Source: Molanna angustata (Eukaryota > Arthropoda > Insecta > Trichoptera > Molannidae). Taken from it: a stretch of 64,000 nucleotides of DNA. Below the pieces are notes generated by a model that worked only from the letters and a program-made list of their open reading frames with translations, was not told where the DNA came from and made no database searches. The stretch spans positions 32,835,619 to 32,899,618 of the forward strand of contig OY754970.1 in the NCBI GenBank assembly GCA_963576475.1, written 5' to 3'. Below are positions 12,345 through 23,041 of this stretch, piece after piece. Made by a program: the position numbers and the translations under genes. Within the stretch, counting starts at the first letter, position 1; each line of letters starts with the position of its first letter.

Positions 12345-13260
12345 AACTCCGTATTAAAAAACCGAAAACATAGTCTTTTTATCATTTTTTCCTCAGTGTG
12401 GCTAACCTTGAGGCTCGTGTCTCAATATGGGACAGAAGCACTGAACGATCATCCATCTAGTATGAATTAATCAAACTGTGTTGAAAATGAAACAAATTGA
12501 AACATTAGTTGATCAACTATAATCGGTTAACTATTTGATTTGTGAGATCGCCCCTTAGCCACAATGTTGATCGATTAAACATCCAGACTGAGATTACAAA
12601 AAAGAATGAATTCGACACAAATTGATGAAAAAAATATAGAAAAATAGAGAAAATCAAGTCTCACAAAAAGGTTAATATCCTCATAACCTTCCAAGAATCA
12701 ATAAATTTTCATATTAATCATAACAGGACAATACCCAGATAATTTCGAAAGAATATTTTAAGTTTACTCCCACTATGGAAAATGATATTGAAAGTTTTAC
12801 GTCTGCATGATACATCGGGTGTGTGATACATTGGTTACTTTTAAAAGAAATTATATTTTGAAAGCAATAATGGAATTCAAAGGAGAGCAGAAATGTATAA
12901 TTTAGAAATATGATTATAAAAAGACTTTTAATAACACTTATCTGTAAAAATAATCGCAAATGAAAGATTCAGGAAAGTAATGTGTGGTGTTCGAATATCT
13001 AGCCATATCCAGTTATAGATAGAATGTGATATTATGTATGTATGTTGTTAATCATAGGTCGAAAAATGAATAATTCACAAATAAACGATGAATCACATAC
13101 AATTGAATGTTTTGTATTCTTGCATATACGTCAATGGGAAAGTTTGATTAAAAAAAAATCTTTAAATAGATATTAATAAATTTGTGGATTGAATAAAAAG
13201 GTTGAAGATCAAATTAATCATCTTGATATATTTTTAGCATGACTATGCAAATAATAATTT
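12345..13260. other. Intergenic DNA, nothing recognised
   Basis: Short ORFs here show no family features. Confidence 0.5.
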
Positions 13261-13263
13261 GGG

Positions 13264-13345
13264 TCGGAAGCATAGCAGGCATCGCACTGTTCTAGTGATC
13301 CAGTTATGGGGAGTTCGAACCCCAATATGAATCAATATTATTCAA
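13264..13345 (+). repeat. Possible degenerate tRNA-like SINE head
   Basis: 'ggagttcgaacccc' resembles a pol III B box, with a weak A-box-like 'catagcaggcatcg' upstream. No tail was recognised. A chance match cannot be excluded. Confidence 0.25.
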
Positions 13346-13374
13346 TCTATATTCCTTTTGGATTGGATTGGATT

Positions 13375-13530
13375 CCTGTATCTTGAAATTTATACCTACA
13401 TGTTTTATGTAGAAAACAAAATATCTTAAAATATTTATTAATATGTGTTTAATTGTTTATAGTTTGGTACATATTCTTCAATTATGCATACTATCACCAC
13501 CGACAGTTGGATCTCATGTGTTACGTGCAT
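13375..13530 (+). repeat. Unclassified interspersed repeat, fragment D
   Basis: Matches the ends of copies A-C ('tacatgttttatgtagaaaac', 'gacagttggatctcatgtg'). Confidence 0.65.
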
Positions 13531-13829
13531 AGAATTATAATAGTATAGAATACTCTTTAGCCTGCAGTAAATAAGACTGGTTAATGTTGACTGATTTGGT
13601 CAACATTTTGCTACGAGCATTCAGTAATCATTTAGCCGTCTGCGTGATACGTTCTCTAAATAGGGATTTTTTAACTGCTTGCAAAATTATTTACGGAATA
13701 GTTAGCAAAATAGCAAAATTACTTGCTAAATTATAGCAGAGTCATACATACTATATACGTATATTGACACTAGCCGGCCAATAAAACGGCTTCACTTGTT
13801 CAGTGAGGTATTGAATGGGAATGAGTATT

Positions 13830-14110
13830 CTATCTCTCTCTCTCTCTCTTCCTTAGCTTGCATCCCACATGGTGGTGGGGTCAGCTCTCCTCACTGCGCT
13901 CCTCTACTTCGCCCTATCCTGAGCATCTTCCTCAGAGACATCACATTCCTGCATGTCCTCAGCCACCAGGCCTTTCCATCGTTTTTTGGGACGCCCTCTG
14001 GATCTTTTGCCAGACACTCGATGGTCCATTGCAGTGTTTCCTATATATTCTGGCGGTTTTCTAAGGATATGCCCGAACCACCTCAGCCTATTCTCCATCA
14101 TTCTATAGTT
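13830..14110 (-). pseudogene. LINE reverse transcriptase C-terminal tail with a premature stop
   Basis: The minus strand reads 'ENRLRWFGHILRKPPEY', then 'RGRPKKRWKGL', then 'DVSEEDAQDRAK', followed by TAG where this tail family normally has Trp (TGG to TAG). The frame then continues as 'RSAVRRADPTTMWDAS'. It ends at a (CT)n run at 13832-13850. It is a 5'-truncated remnant, one of several RTE-like tails in the window. Confidence 0.8.
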
Positions 14111-14322
14111 TATATATAGTTTATATATTATATAGTTTATAGTATTCTATAGTTTTATTATTATTCTATGGTTACGTACAACCAGTTATATACAAACGTT
14201 GTTTTTATATTTACCTGGTCATTGGTAAGTATTTTTTCTCATTTTAATTGAATACTCAAATTTTATAAAAATTTATTCAAAAAAACACCGACTTATTTAT
14301 TTATTTAATTAATTTCACAAAC

Positions 14323-14886
14323 GGCACATAGTAATACATATCTAATTATCACCATAAATAGGGCTGGACTGTATTGAAATTGGCACATAGTAATACATAT
14401 CTAATTATCACCATAAATAGGGCTGGACTGTATTGAAATTGGCACATAGTAATACATATCTAATTATCACCATAAATAGGGCTGGACTGTATTGAAATTG
14501 GCACATAGTAATACATATCTAATTAATCACCATAAATAGGGCTGGACTGTATTGAAATTGGCACATAGTAATACATATCTAATTATCACCATAAATAGGG
14601 CTGGACTGTATTGAAATTGGCACATAGTAATACATATCTAATTATCACCATAAATAGGGCTGGACTGTATTGAAATTGGCACATAGTAATACATATCTAA
14701 TTAATCACCATAAATAGGGCTGGACTGTATTGAAATTGGCACATAGTAATACATATCTAATTATCACCATAAATAGGGCTGGACTGTATTGAAATTGGCA
14801 CATAGTAATACATATCTAATTATCACCATAAATAGGGCTGGACTGTATTGAAATTGGCACATAGTAATACATATCTAATTACGTTA
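14323..14886 (+). repeat. 59-bp satellite array, left block (~9.5 units)
   Basis: The unit begins 'ggcacatagtaatacatatc' and contains 'gggctggactgtattgaaat'. Units start at 14323, 14382, 14441, 14500, 14560 and so on. Units 4 and 7 carry an extra A ('taattaatcacc', 60 bp), and the LINE insertion lies at the same position of unit 10. Units are otherwise nearly identical, so the array is young or homogenised. Confidence 0.97.
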
Positions 14887-15360
14887 ATCCGCTCACAACT
14901 CGAATACTGCTCTCAAATATGGAATCCACATTACAACATATACGCCGAAAAAATTGAAACAATTCAGAAAAAATACCTTAAGACTATGCAATACAGAACA
15001 CAGAATCCCCGACTACCATACACTGACCTACTTAATAATTACAATCTATGCACACTAAAAGAGAGACGTACCCTATTTGACATGACAACACTACACAAAA
15101 TAATCAATAGCACGTTTGACTGTCCAGCACTCGTTAGCTCAATTAACATACATGCACCACTCAGATGCCTAAGAAACAACTTGCTCTTCCTCCCGTCAAC
15201 TTCAAACACAAATGCAGGATTTAGGAAACCAACCAACAGAATGTGCAATGAATACAACAAAACCTTTCCAGACACACACATCTTCTCCAAATCATACACA
15301 GCATTCAAACACGAAATAAAACACATTCAAAAATCATCACCACAACACGCGATGACATAA
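14882..15360 (+). pseudogene. Jockey/CR1-type reverse transcriptase C-terminal region
   Basis: The open frame reads 'LIRSQLEYCSQIWNPHY', then 'KIETIQKKYLKTMQYR', and ends TAA at 15360. This is the thumb/C-terminal segment that follows the RT domain in Jockey-group LINEs. The endonuclease, palm and catalytic boxes are absent. The apparent start codon at 14848 lies in satellite sequence and has no meaning. It cannot encode a working enzyme. Confidence 0.8.
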
Positions 15361-15812
15361 TAATACACATACTCTATTGAGATATTAATCATCTGTCATA
15401 ACATACTACACCATCTCTTTTATTGAATTATGGCTCCTTAATTTTAATTTTATTTTATGTATTTTTGTTTTTTTTCTTCTCTTTTTTATCATTATGTTAA
15501 TGTATAACTCTTGTTTCTCTATTTCTCGCCTCAATATTTATTTCTCGCCTCAATACTTATTTCTGTATAATTATTATCTTATCTATTTCATTTCGTTTAT
15601 GTTAATTTAAATTGATTTTTTTCTTTTTTTTTTCTTCTTTACTTGTTTTGTCTTTTATTATTATTGTATTACTTTGCAAATTTTCACTTTCATATGTTTA
15701 TATTGTGAATACTGTAAGGTTGCAGATAAACTTTGAATTCTATGTTACTATTAGTTATATGCATATTTTCTGTAACTGTTTGTATTCCTAAATGAATAAA
15801 TAAATAAATAAA
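14882..15812 (+). mobile_element. 5'-truncated LINE inserted in the 59-bp satellite
   Basis: Sequence unrelated to the satellite breaks the array at 'ctaatta' and ends in 'aataaataaataaataaatc', after which the array resumes. It contains an RT C-terminus and a long T-rich 3' UTR, with the short A-rich end expected of target-primed insertion. Confidence 0.85.
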
Positions 15813-16498
15813 TCAATCACCATAAATATGGCTGGACTGTATTGAAATTGGCACATAGTAATACATATCTAATTATCACCATAAATAGGGTTGGACTGTA
15901 TTGAAATTGGCACATAGTAATACATATCTAATTATCACCATAAATAGGGCAGGACTGTATTGAAATTGGCACATAGTAATACATATCTAATTATCACCAT
16001 AAATAGGGCTGGACTGTATTGAAATTGGCACATAGTAATACATATTTAATTATCACCATAAATAGGGCTGGACTGTATTGAAATTGGCACATAGTAATAC
16101 ATATCTAATTATCACCATAAATAGGGCTGGACTGTATTGAAATTGGCACATAGTAATACATATCTAATTATCACCATAAATAGGGCTGGACTGTATTGAA
16201 ATTGGCACATAGTAATACATATTTAATTATCACCATAAATAGGGCTGGACTGTATTGAAATTGGCACATAGTAATACATATCTAATTATCACCATAAATA
16301 GGGCTGGACTGTATTGAAATTGGCACATAGTAATACATATTTAATTATCACCATAAATAGGGCTGGACTGTATTGAAATTGGCACATAGTAATACATATC
16401 TAATTATCACCATCAATAGGGCTGGACTGTATTGAAATTGGCACATAGTAATACATATCTAATTATCACCATAAATAGGACTGGACTGTATTGAAATT
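15813..16498 (+). repeat. 59-bp satellite array, right block (~11.6 units)
   Basis: Same unit as the left block. Units start at 15850 and then every 59 bp to 16440. Three units (16027, 16204, 16322) share a C-to-T variant ('catatttaattatc'). The last unit ends '...attgaaattca'. Confidence 0.97.
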
Positions 16499-16537
16499 CA
16501 CAATTTTACAAAAAAAGTAAAGACAGCGCATAAATAC

Positions 16538-16722
16538 TAGGCTATGTTTCTCAAACAAAGGTTTAAGTAAAAGTATAGTTAAAATACTTTAATTTCATAT
16601 AATTGTGCAATACTTTTAGTTGTTTCATTGAAATCAAATGGCGTTAAACGGCACAATTTTATGAAATCAAAGTTAAAATAACGACACTATTACCGATACT
16701 TTTGATGAAACAACCCAGCCTA
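16538..16722. mobile_element. Hairpin-forming MITE (~185 bp)
   Basis: The left end 'taggctatgtttctcaaac' pairs with the right end, whose reverse complement begins 'taggctgggttgtttcatc'. Further inside, 'tttcatataattgtgc' pairs with 'gcacaattttatgaaa'. Most of the element folds back on itself. The target duplication is unclear. Confidence 0.65.
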
Positions 16723-16959
16723 AGTTGCAGCTAGATACACTTGAGTATCAAATACGAAACAAAAATATTTAGATAATTAATTTCTTATAAGACTCATCAA
16801 TGGCGACGGTTGTATGGGTGTCTTAGAGCCTGTTATGTTTTTTTTTATTATTGAAACCAAACAAAATATAACAATATACAAACAATAAAAATATTACAAA
16901 AAAGTACAATTTAAATAAGTTATATGAAACATTTTTTTTATAGGATTATTTGGTATATA

Positions 16960-16992
16960 CCACCTCACTAGGCTGAGCCTGTACCGAGGTGG
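16960..16992 (-). other. Conserved LINE 3' UTR stem-loop
   Basis: 'ccacctcggtacaggctc' and its near complement 'gagcctaatgaggtgg'-like partner (the arms of 16960-16992) form a stem. The same hairpin recurs at 26093-26125 and 39425-39457, always near an A-rich 3' end, so it probably belongs to the RNA recognised for target-primed reverse transcription. Confidence 0.65.
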
Positions 16993-17216
16993 CAGATTTT
17001 TTTTTTTTTTTGCGTTATATCTGACAGAAAAATATTAAACTTGTATTTAACTAAAACTTGTTATAAAATATACCTATTATAAAAATAAAATATAAACTAT
17101 TGTAGCTTGATCATGTTTCTGCAGTATATAATGCCCTTGTTTCTAATCCATGTTTCTATTGTTTTCTTGTGTTTCAAATTATTCATCAACTGTATATCCG
17201 TTATTTCACTTTTTAT

Positions 17217-17708
17217 CTAATTAAAAAATTTTGGAGCTAAATAATAGTAATGTCTTTGTCCGAATGTCGTGTTTGTCTTTGGAGTCATGAGAAAATTCCT
17301 GCGTGTCGTCTCGTAATTGTGTTGCGGTGTAATGTGAATTTTTTTATCTTTATGAAAATGTATAGAAATAATTTTGATATATAACTGTGGAATGTTGAAA
17401 ACTGGAAAATCATTAAATAATTGAACTGTTGGATATGTAAATGGTTTTTTTATTATAACCTTAATTAAAGCTTTTTGTGCTTTAATAAGAGGATCCATAT
17501 TAATTTTAGCAGCGCCACCCCAACCAATCATTCCATGTGTTATATTCGATTGAGCTAACGCGTAATATATTCTTTTTAAGTTTTTTTTAGTCATTATGTT
17601 GCGAATGTTTTTAAAAATATAAATAAGCCTTCTTATTTTACCTGCAACTGTGATTTGTTCTGTCCATCTTAAGTTGTGATCAATGTATATACCCAAATAT
17701 TTATACAA
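17217..17708 (-). pseudogene. Jockey-type reverse transcriptase C-terminal fragment, 163 aa open
   Basis: Open from 'YKYLGIYIDHNLRW', through 'IRRLIYIFKNIRNIM' and 'LAQSNITHGMIGWGG', to a 'FGQRHYYYLAPKFFN' ending and stop. These are the post-palm motifs of Jockey-group non-LTR RTs. The catalytic 'YADD' region is missing because of 5' truncation. A second, more decayed copy of the same C-terminus lies just upstream at 17817-18260. Confidence 0.8.
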
Positions 17709-17816
17709 TGGAGTCCTTGTCAGTTTTATGTATAGTTTATTTTAGGCTAATCTATTTTCATATCTTCCCATGCATCTAGTGGTGTATTTTTTATTTTTAT
17801 TTTTAAATCATTGTGT

Positions 17817-18260
17817 AAAAAGACAGTTAAATTCACTTAATTAACTAACATACATAATATGATATGTGAACCAATTAATTTTACAAATATTATCATTATT
17901 ATATTAACAAAAATAAATGGTTTTGAGGAAGGGAGTAGGATAGAAAAGTAGGAAAAGGGGAACACACGTACACCACCTAACCGCGGAGCAGCAACCTAAA
18001 ATTTGAGCATCTGAATTTGTTTAAGGAGTTATTGAAGAGGTCTATATCATTAAATAACGCGTTGTAGTTACTACACGTTCTATGTATGTTCTTAGTTGAA
18101 GTTACTACACGTTATATATACCTACTCATATAATACATTTTTGGGCCAAGATAAGTAAAGTCTCGTTGCGCGAATGTGGTTATAGCATTTTTTTCTATGA
18201 AATGACAGACTTTTGAGCATTCAGCATTATTGATAAGTAAATTTGCAACTTTTCATTTCA
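17817..18260 (-). pseudogene. Second decayed copy of the same Jockey-like LINE 3' end
   Basis: The minus strand reads 'NAITTFAQRDFTYLGPKMYY', aligning with 'TTFGQRHYYYLAPKFFN' of the neighbouring copy. It continues 'FNDIDLFNNSLNKF', then a purine-poor 3' UTR. Two tandem same-strand copies suggest separate insertions or a broken tandem. Confidence 0.6.
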
Positions 18261-19980
18261 CTCATCAACGTTAGAAAATATTATTAATATCACGTGGAAG
18301 AATAATTGAACTTGGAATATCAGTCCAACGAAATGGAAAACAAATATTATTAAACCGATCAATATCACAACAATATATAAACATTTTCCGCCTTATTTAT
18401 ATGAAAAGACGTTAAGAAATCCGCCCTTTGCACATGTATTGACGTCAATGAAAATTAATAAACATTCTCAAAATAAAGTAATTTGTCATGTTTGGTTAAA
18501 TAATGAGATAAAGTTAGAAAAACAAACAACACCCAATGATAATATTTGTACGACAGTCACATTATTATGACCAAAACAATGGAATTCAACAACAATAATT
18601 GGAATTTATTCAACATAGAATTTTATTTAACGATAAAAATACCTAGACACATAGGTAGGTACTATTAAGAAAACAATACATATACTAAGAAAAATTTCTT
18701 AAACCTAGATGCGAAAGTAAACAGCTTCACTAAGTTAAGAACCTGTTCTGAAGCAGTTTATGATCTTATATAATACTAGCTGACCCGGCGAACTTCGTAC
18801 CGCCTCAGTCAATGGATGTCGTGTTAACTTTCAGCTAAACCTTATTTAGGAACCAATACAAAAAAATATTAATTTCAATAGTTTATAAGATATAATAATA
18901 ATATAAAAATGAAAAAAAAAGGCAATAATGAATACATTTGTCTATGTCTGACAACTCAAGAACCAACCCCCACAGATAATATAGAAGTAAACTTTCAGTC
19001 AAAGAGTATATAATACCTTACGGATAAGAGACATAGCTCCATACAAAAAAATTGAATTAGCAAAATGTATGAAAAAAATTAAGAAAAAAAACAACATAAG
19101 AGAAAAATAAAATTGTCATGTTGTCTCTCTGCACTTTTGACAAGTGGACAAGACATAGGGATGGGAAAGAGCTTTATAAATGCTGCCAACACTAGTGATG
19201 GGCAACATCAAAATTAATTTTTATTAATTTACAAAAAAGGCATTAAATGATGTTTATTTTATAATCAAGGAGGAGTAAAAAATACACAGCGTAGTTAAGA
19301 TATTGTTTATTTATCATTTTATAAACAGGGAAAAACATAATACATTGAATATGTTATGTTTATTTCTTAACTCAAAAACAGGAAAAAAACACATACAGCA
19401 TACATTTTTTAATATAATATAAATGAATGTATTTTTAAATATAATATAAATTTTTAATATAATATATTTTTTTTATAATATAAATGAGTTAAAGTCTGCT
19501 ACAAAAATTATACAATTTCAATAAATCAACATAGCATTTTGGAAAATAATAAACAAATTGATTACTGGATTGTAGTAAAATAAGTTCAAAATTATACTTC
19601 AAAGAACATGAATCAAATAAAACTAAAGTAGGTGATAGATGGTGAAATTTATAAATTCTAAATATTCTTCTCTTCATCTCTTTTTAGTCCTGTATCAACT
19701 TCCTCCCGTGGATGGGACGTGGATTGCCAGCTATCTTGCTATCTTTTAGGAGGACGTCTACTTTCTTGAGGAACATTATTCTGGGCTACTATGATTCTTG
19801 AGTCTGCCATTCTTGACAGAACCCTCTTGTCTTACCCTGGTTGATACATCATTGAAAACTTTCGATATATATAGATCTTTGTGAAAATGTTTGTCTTTTT
19901 ATCTCTTGTAATTATTGCTATGGTGGGTGAAATGCCATTTTTCAAGTAATATGTTTATTATATCTTCAAACTCTTGTATG
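18260..19980. other. Intergenic; RTE-like start motif at 18776-18804
   Basis: 'actagctgacccggcgaac' at about 18775 resembles 'actagtgaacccccggc' at 40837, a motif found at one end of RTE-like repeats in insects. No partner 3' end was recognised nearby. The rest is AT-rich, with no gene. Confidence 0.4.
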
Positions 19981-19986
19981 ATCATC

Positions 19987-20093
19987 GGAGACACAGTTTT
20001 TAATTGTGTTTTCAGTCTCGATCTGTGAGACAATTAATTTCTTAATTCTCCAAAATGCGGCAATTTCTTACTGGGTGCGTGTTAAATAATTAT
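19987..20093 (+). mobile_element. SINE2 fragment inserted in the P-like transposase remnant
   Basis: Matches the body and tail of the SINE at 51107-51316 (in sense 'ggagacacagtttttaattg' ... 'ctgggtgcgtgttaaat'). The tRNA-like head is missing. Confidence 0.75.
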
Positions 20094-20099
20094 TATGTT

Positions 20100-20870
20100 T
20101 CTGGAGATTCCTTTGTTTCCCTTTCAGGATCATCTTTGTTAGGTCCAAAGACGAGATCATGGAAATCTGTCAGTAAAACATTTCCATCTTTCTCACGGAT
20201 AGATCAACGGTTGTGTGGTGCCGTCGTGCCGTGAGACGACCTGCTACTACAACTACAGCTGCCTTCAGAGATAATATAAAATGTGCACAGGTGGGGTGAG
20301 CATTAGTGGGACTGTGCTGCCTTATGACTCCGAATAGATTTTCCAAGGAGTCTTGATTGAGTTGTCGTAAATTTAAATATTTGTATCCTAGTTTGTTTAC
20401 TTCAGACCATATATCCCTTAATGATTTTAAATATAATAAGTATAATTATTATTAAAAAATTGCATTGTTGCAAGTGTTTTTTCTAATTTTATCCACTCAT
20501 CTACATGGTTTGTTATCTGAGATACATTCTGTCGTAAGCCCCTTTTAATATCTTTCGGACCGGAAGGCCCATTAGTAAAATCAAAAAGGCGATCTAATTG
20601 CTGAACAACCAAAGCCGTGCTCAGTAGTTCCGCTGCCTTTGTTTCGTCATTTTCTGCTTCTGATAGCAGTTTTAGAACAGCTGCTACTGTGTTGCTCAAA
20701 ACTAGGGCAGCATACTTGACCCTCATTTTCGCTCTATATTTTGGAGCCACATGAGTTAGAGAGTAATTTTAGAAAAATATAGGAAATCCCTATGTTTTTC
20801 ATCAACCTTCACTATGTGATCCCATTTGGCAATTTTCCCATCCAAAATTCTATATAATTTAATCTATATG
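20100..20870 (-). pseudogene. P-element-like (THAP9/P superfamily) transposase fragment
   Basis: The minus strand carries successive blocks that match P-type transposases in order. 'DGKIAKWDHIVKV' is near 20840 and 'THVAPKYRAKMRVKYAA' near 20740. 'VVQQLDRLFDFTNG' is near 20600 and 'LRQLNQDSLENLFGVIRQ' near 20340. 'FHDLVFGPNKDDPE' is near 20150. The LNQDxLENxFG motif is highly characteristic of this family. Frameshifts and a stop at 20427-20429 separate the blocks, so it is dead. The N-terminal THAP DNA-binding domain and terminal repeats were not found. The SINE2 body at 19987-20093 lies at its 3' end. Confidence 0.8.
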
Positions 20871-20879
20871 TTTTGTTTT

Positions 20880-21890
20880 TCAATTTTTCTTCGTAGAATA
20901 AATTCCATTTTCAAATTATTTAAATAATAATACTAATTAAATCAATATTTTAAGGTACCTACCTCGAGCTTGTATTCAAAATTTATCAATGATTTGTTAA
21001 GAAGGTAGCCTACCTACCCTGAAGTTTTACATTCGATTTTTGATTCATTTATTTAGATTTCATAAGTTATAATAATAATAATTAGAATTTATAAAGCGCC
21101 GTTTAGTGATACAAGATCACTCCAAGGGCGTTATATTGTTTGCATTATAGGTACCAGGCGTACAGTTTATTTATATGTTTTTTTATTGTTTCCGTTAATT
21201 TTTCCGATATTTTTATAGTAACCGATGATTCCAATTGGAATCATTAATGCATTTTACGTATATCTCAATGAAAATTGTTTTACAATACTGAGAATGACGG
21301 AAACTTCTGTACTCGGTTATTGTGCCTACAGTTGAAAACTCGGTTATTGCGAAATATGCTTTTCTTGCTAAACACGGTTATTCAAAATTTAATAAATGTG
21401 AGTTTTTTTTTGTTTTCTTGCATGCTATATTTTTTTTAGTTAGGTAATTATATTTTCTTCAATCTCTAATAATAATTAAAAATGAAAGATTTTTTATTTT
21501 ATCAAAAGTATAGATAGGTACTTATAGTTTTATAAATGAATGATTACAATTTGATTCGTTAAAATTTCCAAAAAAAATATAAAATTATCAAAATCTCTTT
21601 ATAATCACATATTTTGCCCATTTTTTATGAAACATATTTATTTTAATAATGCTTTCAAAATTCGGTTAAGAAAGTGCTAAGTAAGACAAATGTCCGGTTT
21701 GGCATTAATATAATATTACAGTTGGTACTAATCGGAATAATTAAACAAAATACATAAACAGTAAAATAAAAAATCAAATACTGAAAATATCTCATATTGT
21801 TAAAAAGTGTTCATTCTTCGAACTTGTGAGTAACTAGTGTTAATTCTTCACACTTTTCCTGAGTAACTATGTAGAATTGTAGAAGTTCAT
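20880..21890. other. AT-rich intergenic DNA with an L2 tail at 21085-21135
   Basis: Apart from the L2-type tail, nothing was recognised. Confidence 0.5.
21085..21135 (-). mobile_element. L2-like LINE 3' terminal stem-loop
   Basis: On the minus strand 'cgcccttggagtga' ... 'cggcgctttataaattc' followed by (ATT)n matches the 3' ends at 31110-31160 and 34510-34570. This GCGC-stem 'gcgctatataaa' end is typical of L2-type elements. Confidence 0.65.
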
Positions 21891-21896
21891 ATTTAA

Positions 21897-22079
21897 AAAA
21901 ATAAAACGCAAACTTTGTATAGGTATATTTCTACTTTATATCTTGAGAAATAAATTATAAAGTTTTCGAACTTGCGCTCATCATCAGTAATTATTTAACT
22001 TATCTCTCCATAACTTATCTCTCAAGTTATAAAGTATGTAGATGTACATATACACAAAGTTTGTGTTTTATATTTCTAA
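21897..22079. mobile_element. MITE with ~60-bp imperfect inverted repeats
   Basis: The left part 'ataaaacgcaaactttgtat' and the inverted right part 'ataaaacacaaactttgtgt' continue to match through 'ctttata(t/a)cttgaga'. It abuts the 25/27-bp array. Confidence 0.7.
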
Positions 22080-22089
22080 GAAGTGTTAC

Positions 22090-22333
22090 ATTGGAGTATG
22101 AGTGTCAAAACAGCAATGGAGTATGAGTGTCAAAACACAGCAATGGAGTATGAGTGTCAAAACACAGCAATGGAGTATGAGTGTCAAAACAGCAATGGAG
22201 TATGAGTGTCAAAACACAGCAATGGAGTATGAGTGTCAAAACAGCAATGGAGTATGAGTGTCAAAACACAGCAATGGAGTATGAGTGTCAAAACAGCAAT
22301 GGAGTATGAGTGTCAAAACAGCAATGGAGTATG
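22090..22333 (+). repeat. Tandem array of 25- and 27-bp units (~9.5 copies)
   Basis: The core 'ggagtatgagtgtcaaaaca' is followed by either 'gcaat' (25 bp) or 'cagcaat' (27 bp). The order of forms is S-L-L-S-L-S-L-S-S and then a partial unit. A 64-codon ORF (22285-22479) that starts in the array has no recognisable domain. Confidence 0.95.
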
Positions 22334-22811
22334 ATCTTGGTTTGTATATGAGCAAACGGCCAACCTATTTGCCGGCAACTATGCAAGAAAATATACTCAA
22401 TGATTTTGAGCTTATATTGTTCGCACAAAGAATGACTGACTACCTACTCCACAAAAATAATAATAACACATCGGATTAATCTATTTTTGGAGTTGGAACA
22501 TAACATTGTGAACACAAAAACCTATTGCATATTCACTTATTATATAAAAAAAATACTTCACCAAGGAAAGAATATTGCGCACTTCTTATAAATGTATTAT
22601 TAATTATATTTGTTGTAATAGGAAATAACGATAAAATGCAAAATGACATTATGTATGAATCTATTTAACGATGACTTATGTAAGGTAACGTCAGTCTCAC
22701 GCGGATTATTCGGTACGGAATCAACGCGGAAATATGCGATAAAACGCCTGATGTTCAATTCGTGAAACGCCTTCAATGTTATGGAGATCGTATTGATTTA
22801 CAAGAATTACT

Positions 22812-22930
22812 AGATTTCAGGTTCGATTCTCGGTGGAGACACAATTTTTTTACTGTGTTTTACGTCTGTATCTGTGAGACACTAAATAAGTTTCCAAGAT
22901 GTGACAACTTGTTATTAGGTGCGTGTTAAA
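22812..22930 (+). mobile_element. SINE2 copy (partial head)
   Basis: 'caggttcgattctcggtgg' keeps the pol III B box; the tail '...tgacaacttgttattaggtg' and 'cgtgttaaat' match the other SINE2 copies. The A-box half is decayed or lost. Confidence 0.7.
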
Positions 22931-22936
22931 TTAAAA

Positions 22937-23031
22937 TTTATATTTTTCTACATAATATAAACAAATGTATTGCACACTGACGGACTTATTGCCATTAGGC
23001 AATTTCTTTCAACCAACTAGATTACAAAGTA
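22937..23031 (-). mobile_element. LINE 3' tail (family of 28.3-29.3 kb)
   Basis: Reverse complement of the tail at 29190-29285: 'cataatataaacaaat', 'ggacttattgccattaggc', 'accaactagattacaaagt'. Confidence 0.75.
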
Positions 23032-23041
23032 TCAGAGGATC

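Larger units (their letters stand above)
16838..17722 (-). mobile_element. 5'-truncated Jockey-like LINE with conserved 3' UTR hairpin
   Basis: On the minus strand an RT C-terminal ORF (17708-17217) is followed by a ~370-bp 3' UTR. The UTR contains the hairpin at 16992-16960 and ends in 'ttcaataataaaaaaaaac' at about 16838. Sequence beyond is unrelated, which marks the 3' end. Confidence 0.75.

Noticed and set aside
12264..12470. 68-codon ORF
   Set aside because: It begins inside the palindromic MITE and runs through its C tract.
14323..16498. CRISPR-like regular array
   Set aside because: The 59-bp units are tandem, without unique spacers, in eukaryotic DNA. The same applies to the arrays at 22.1, 26.7 and 55.0 kb.
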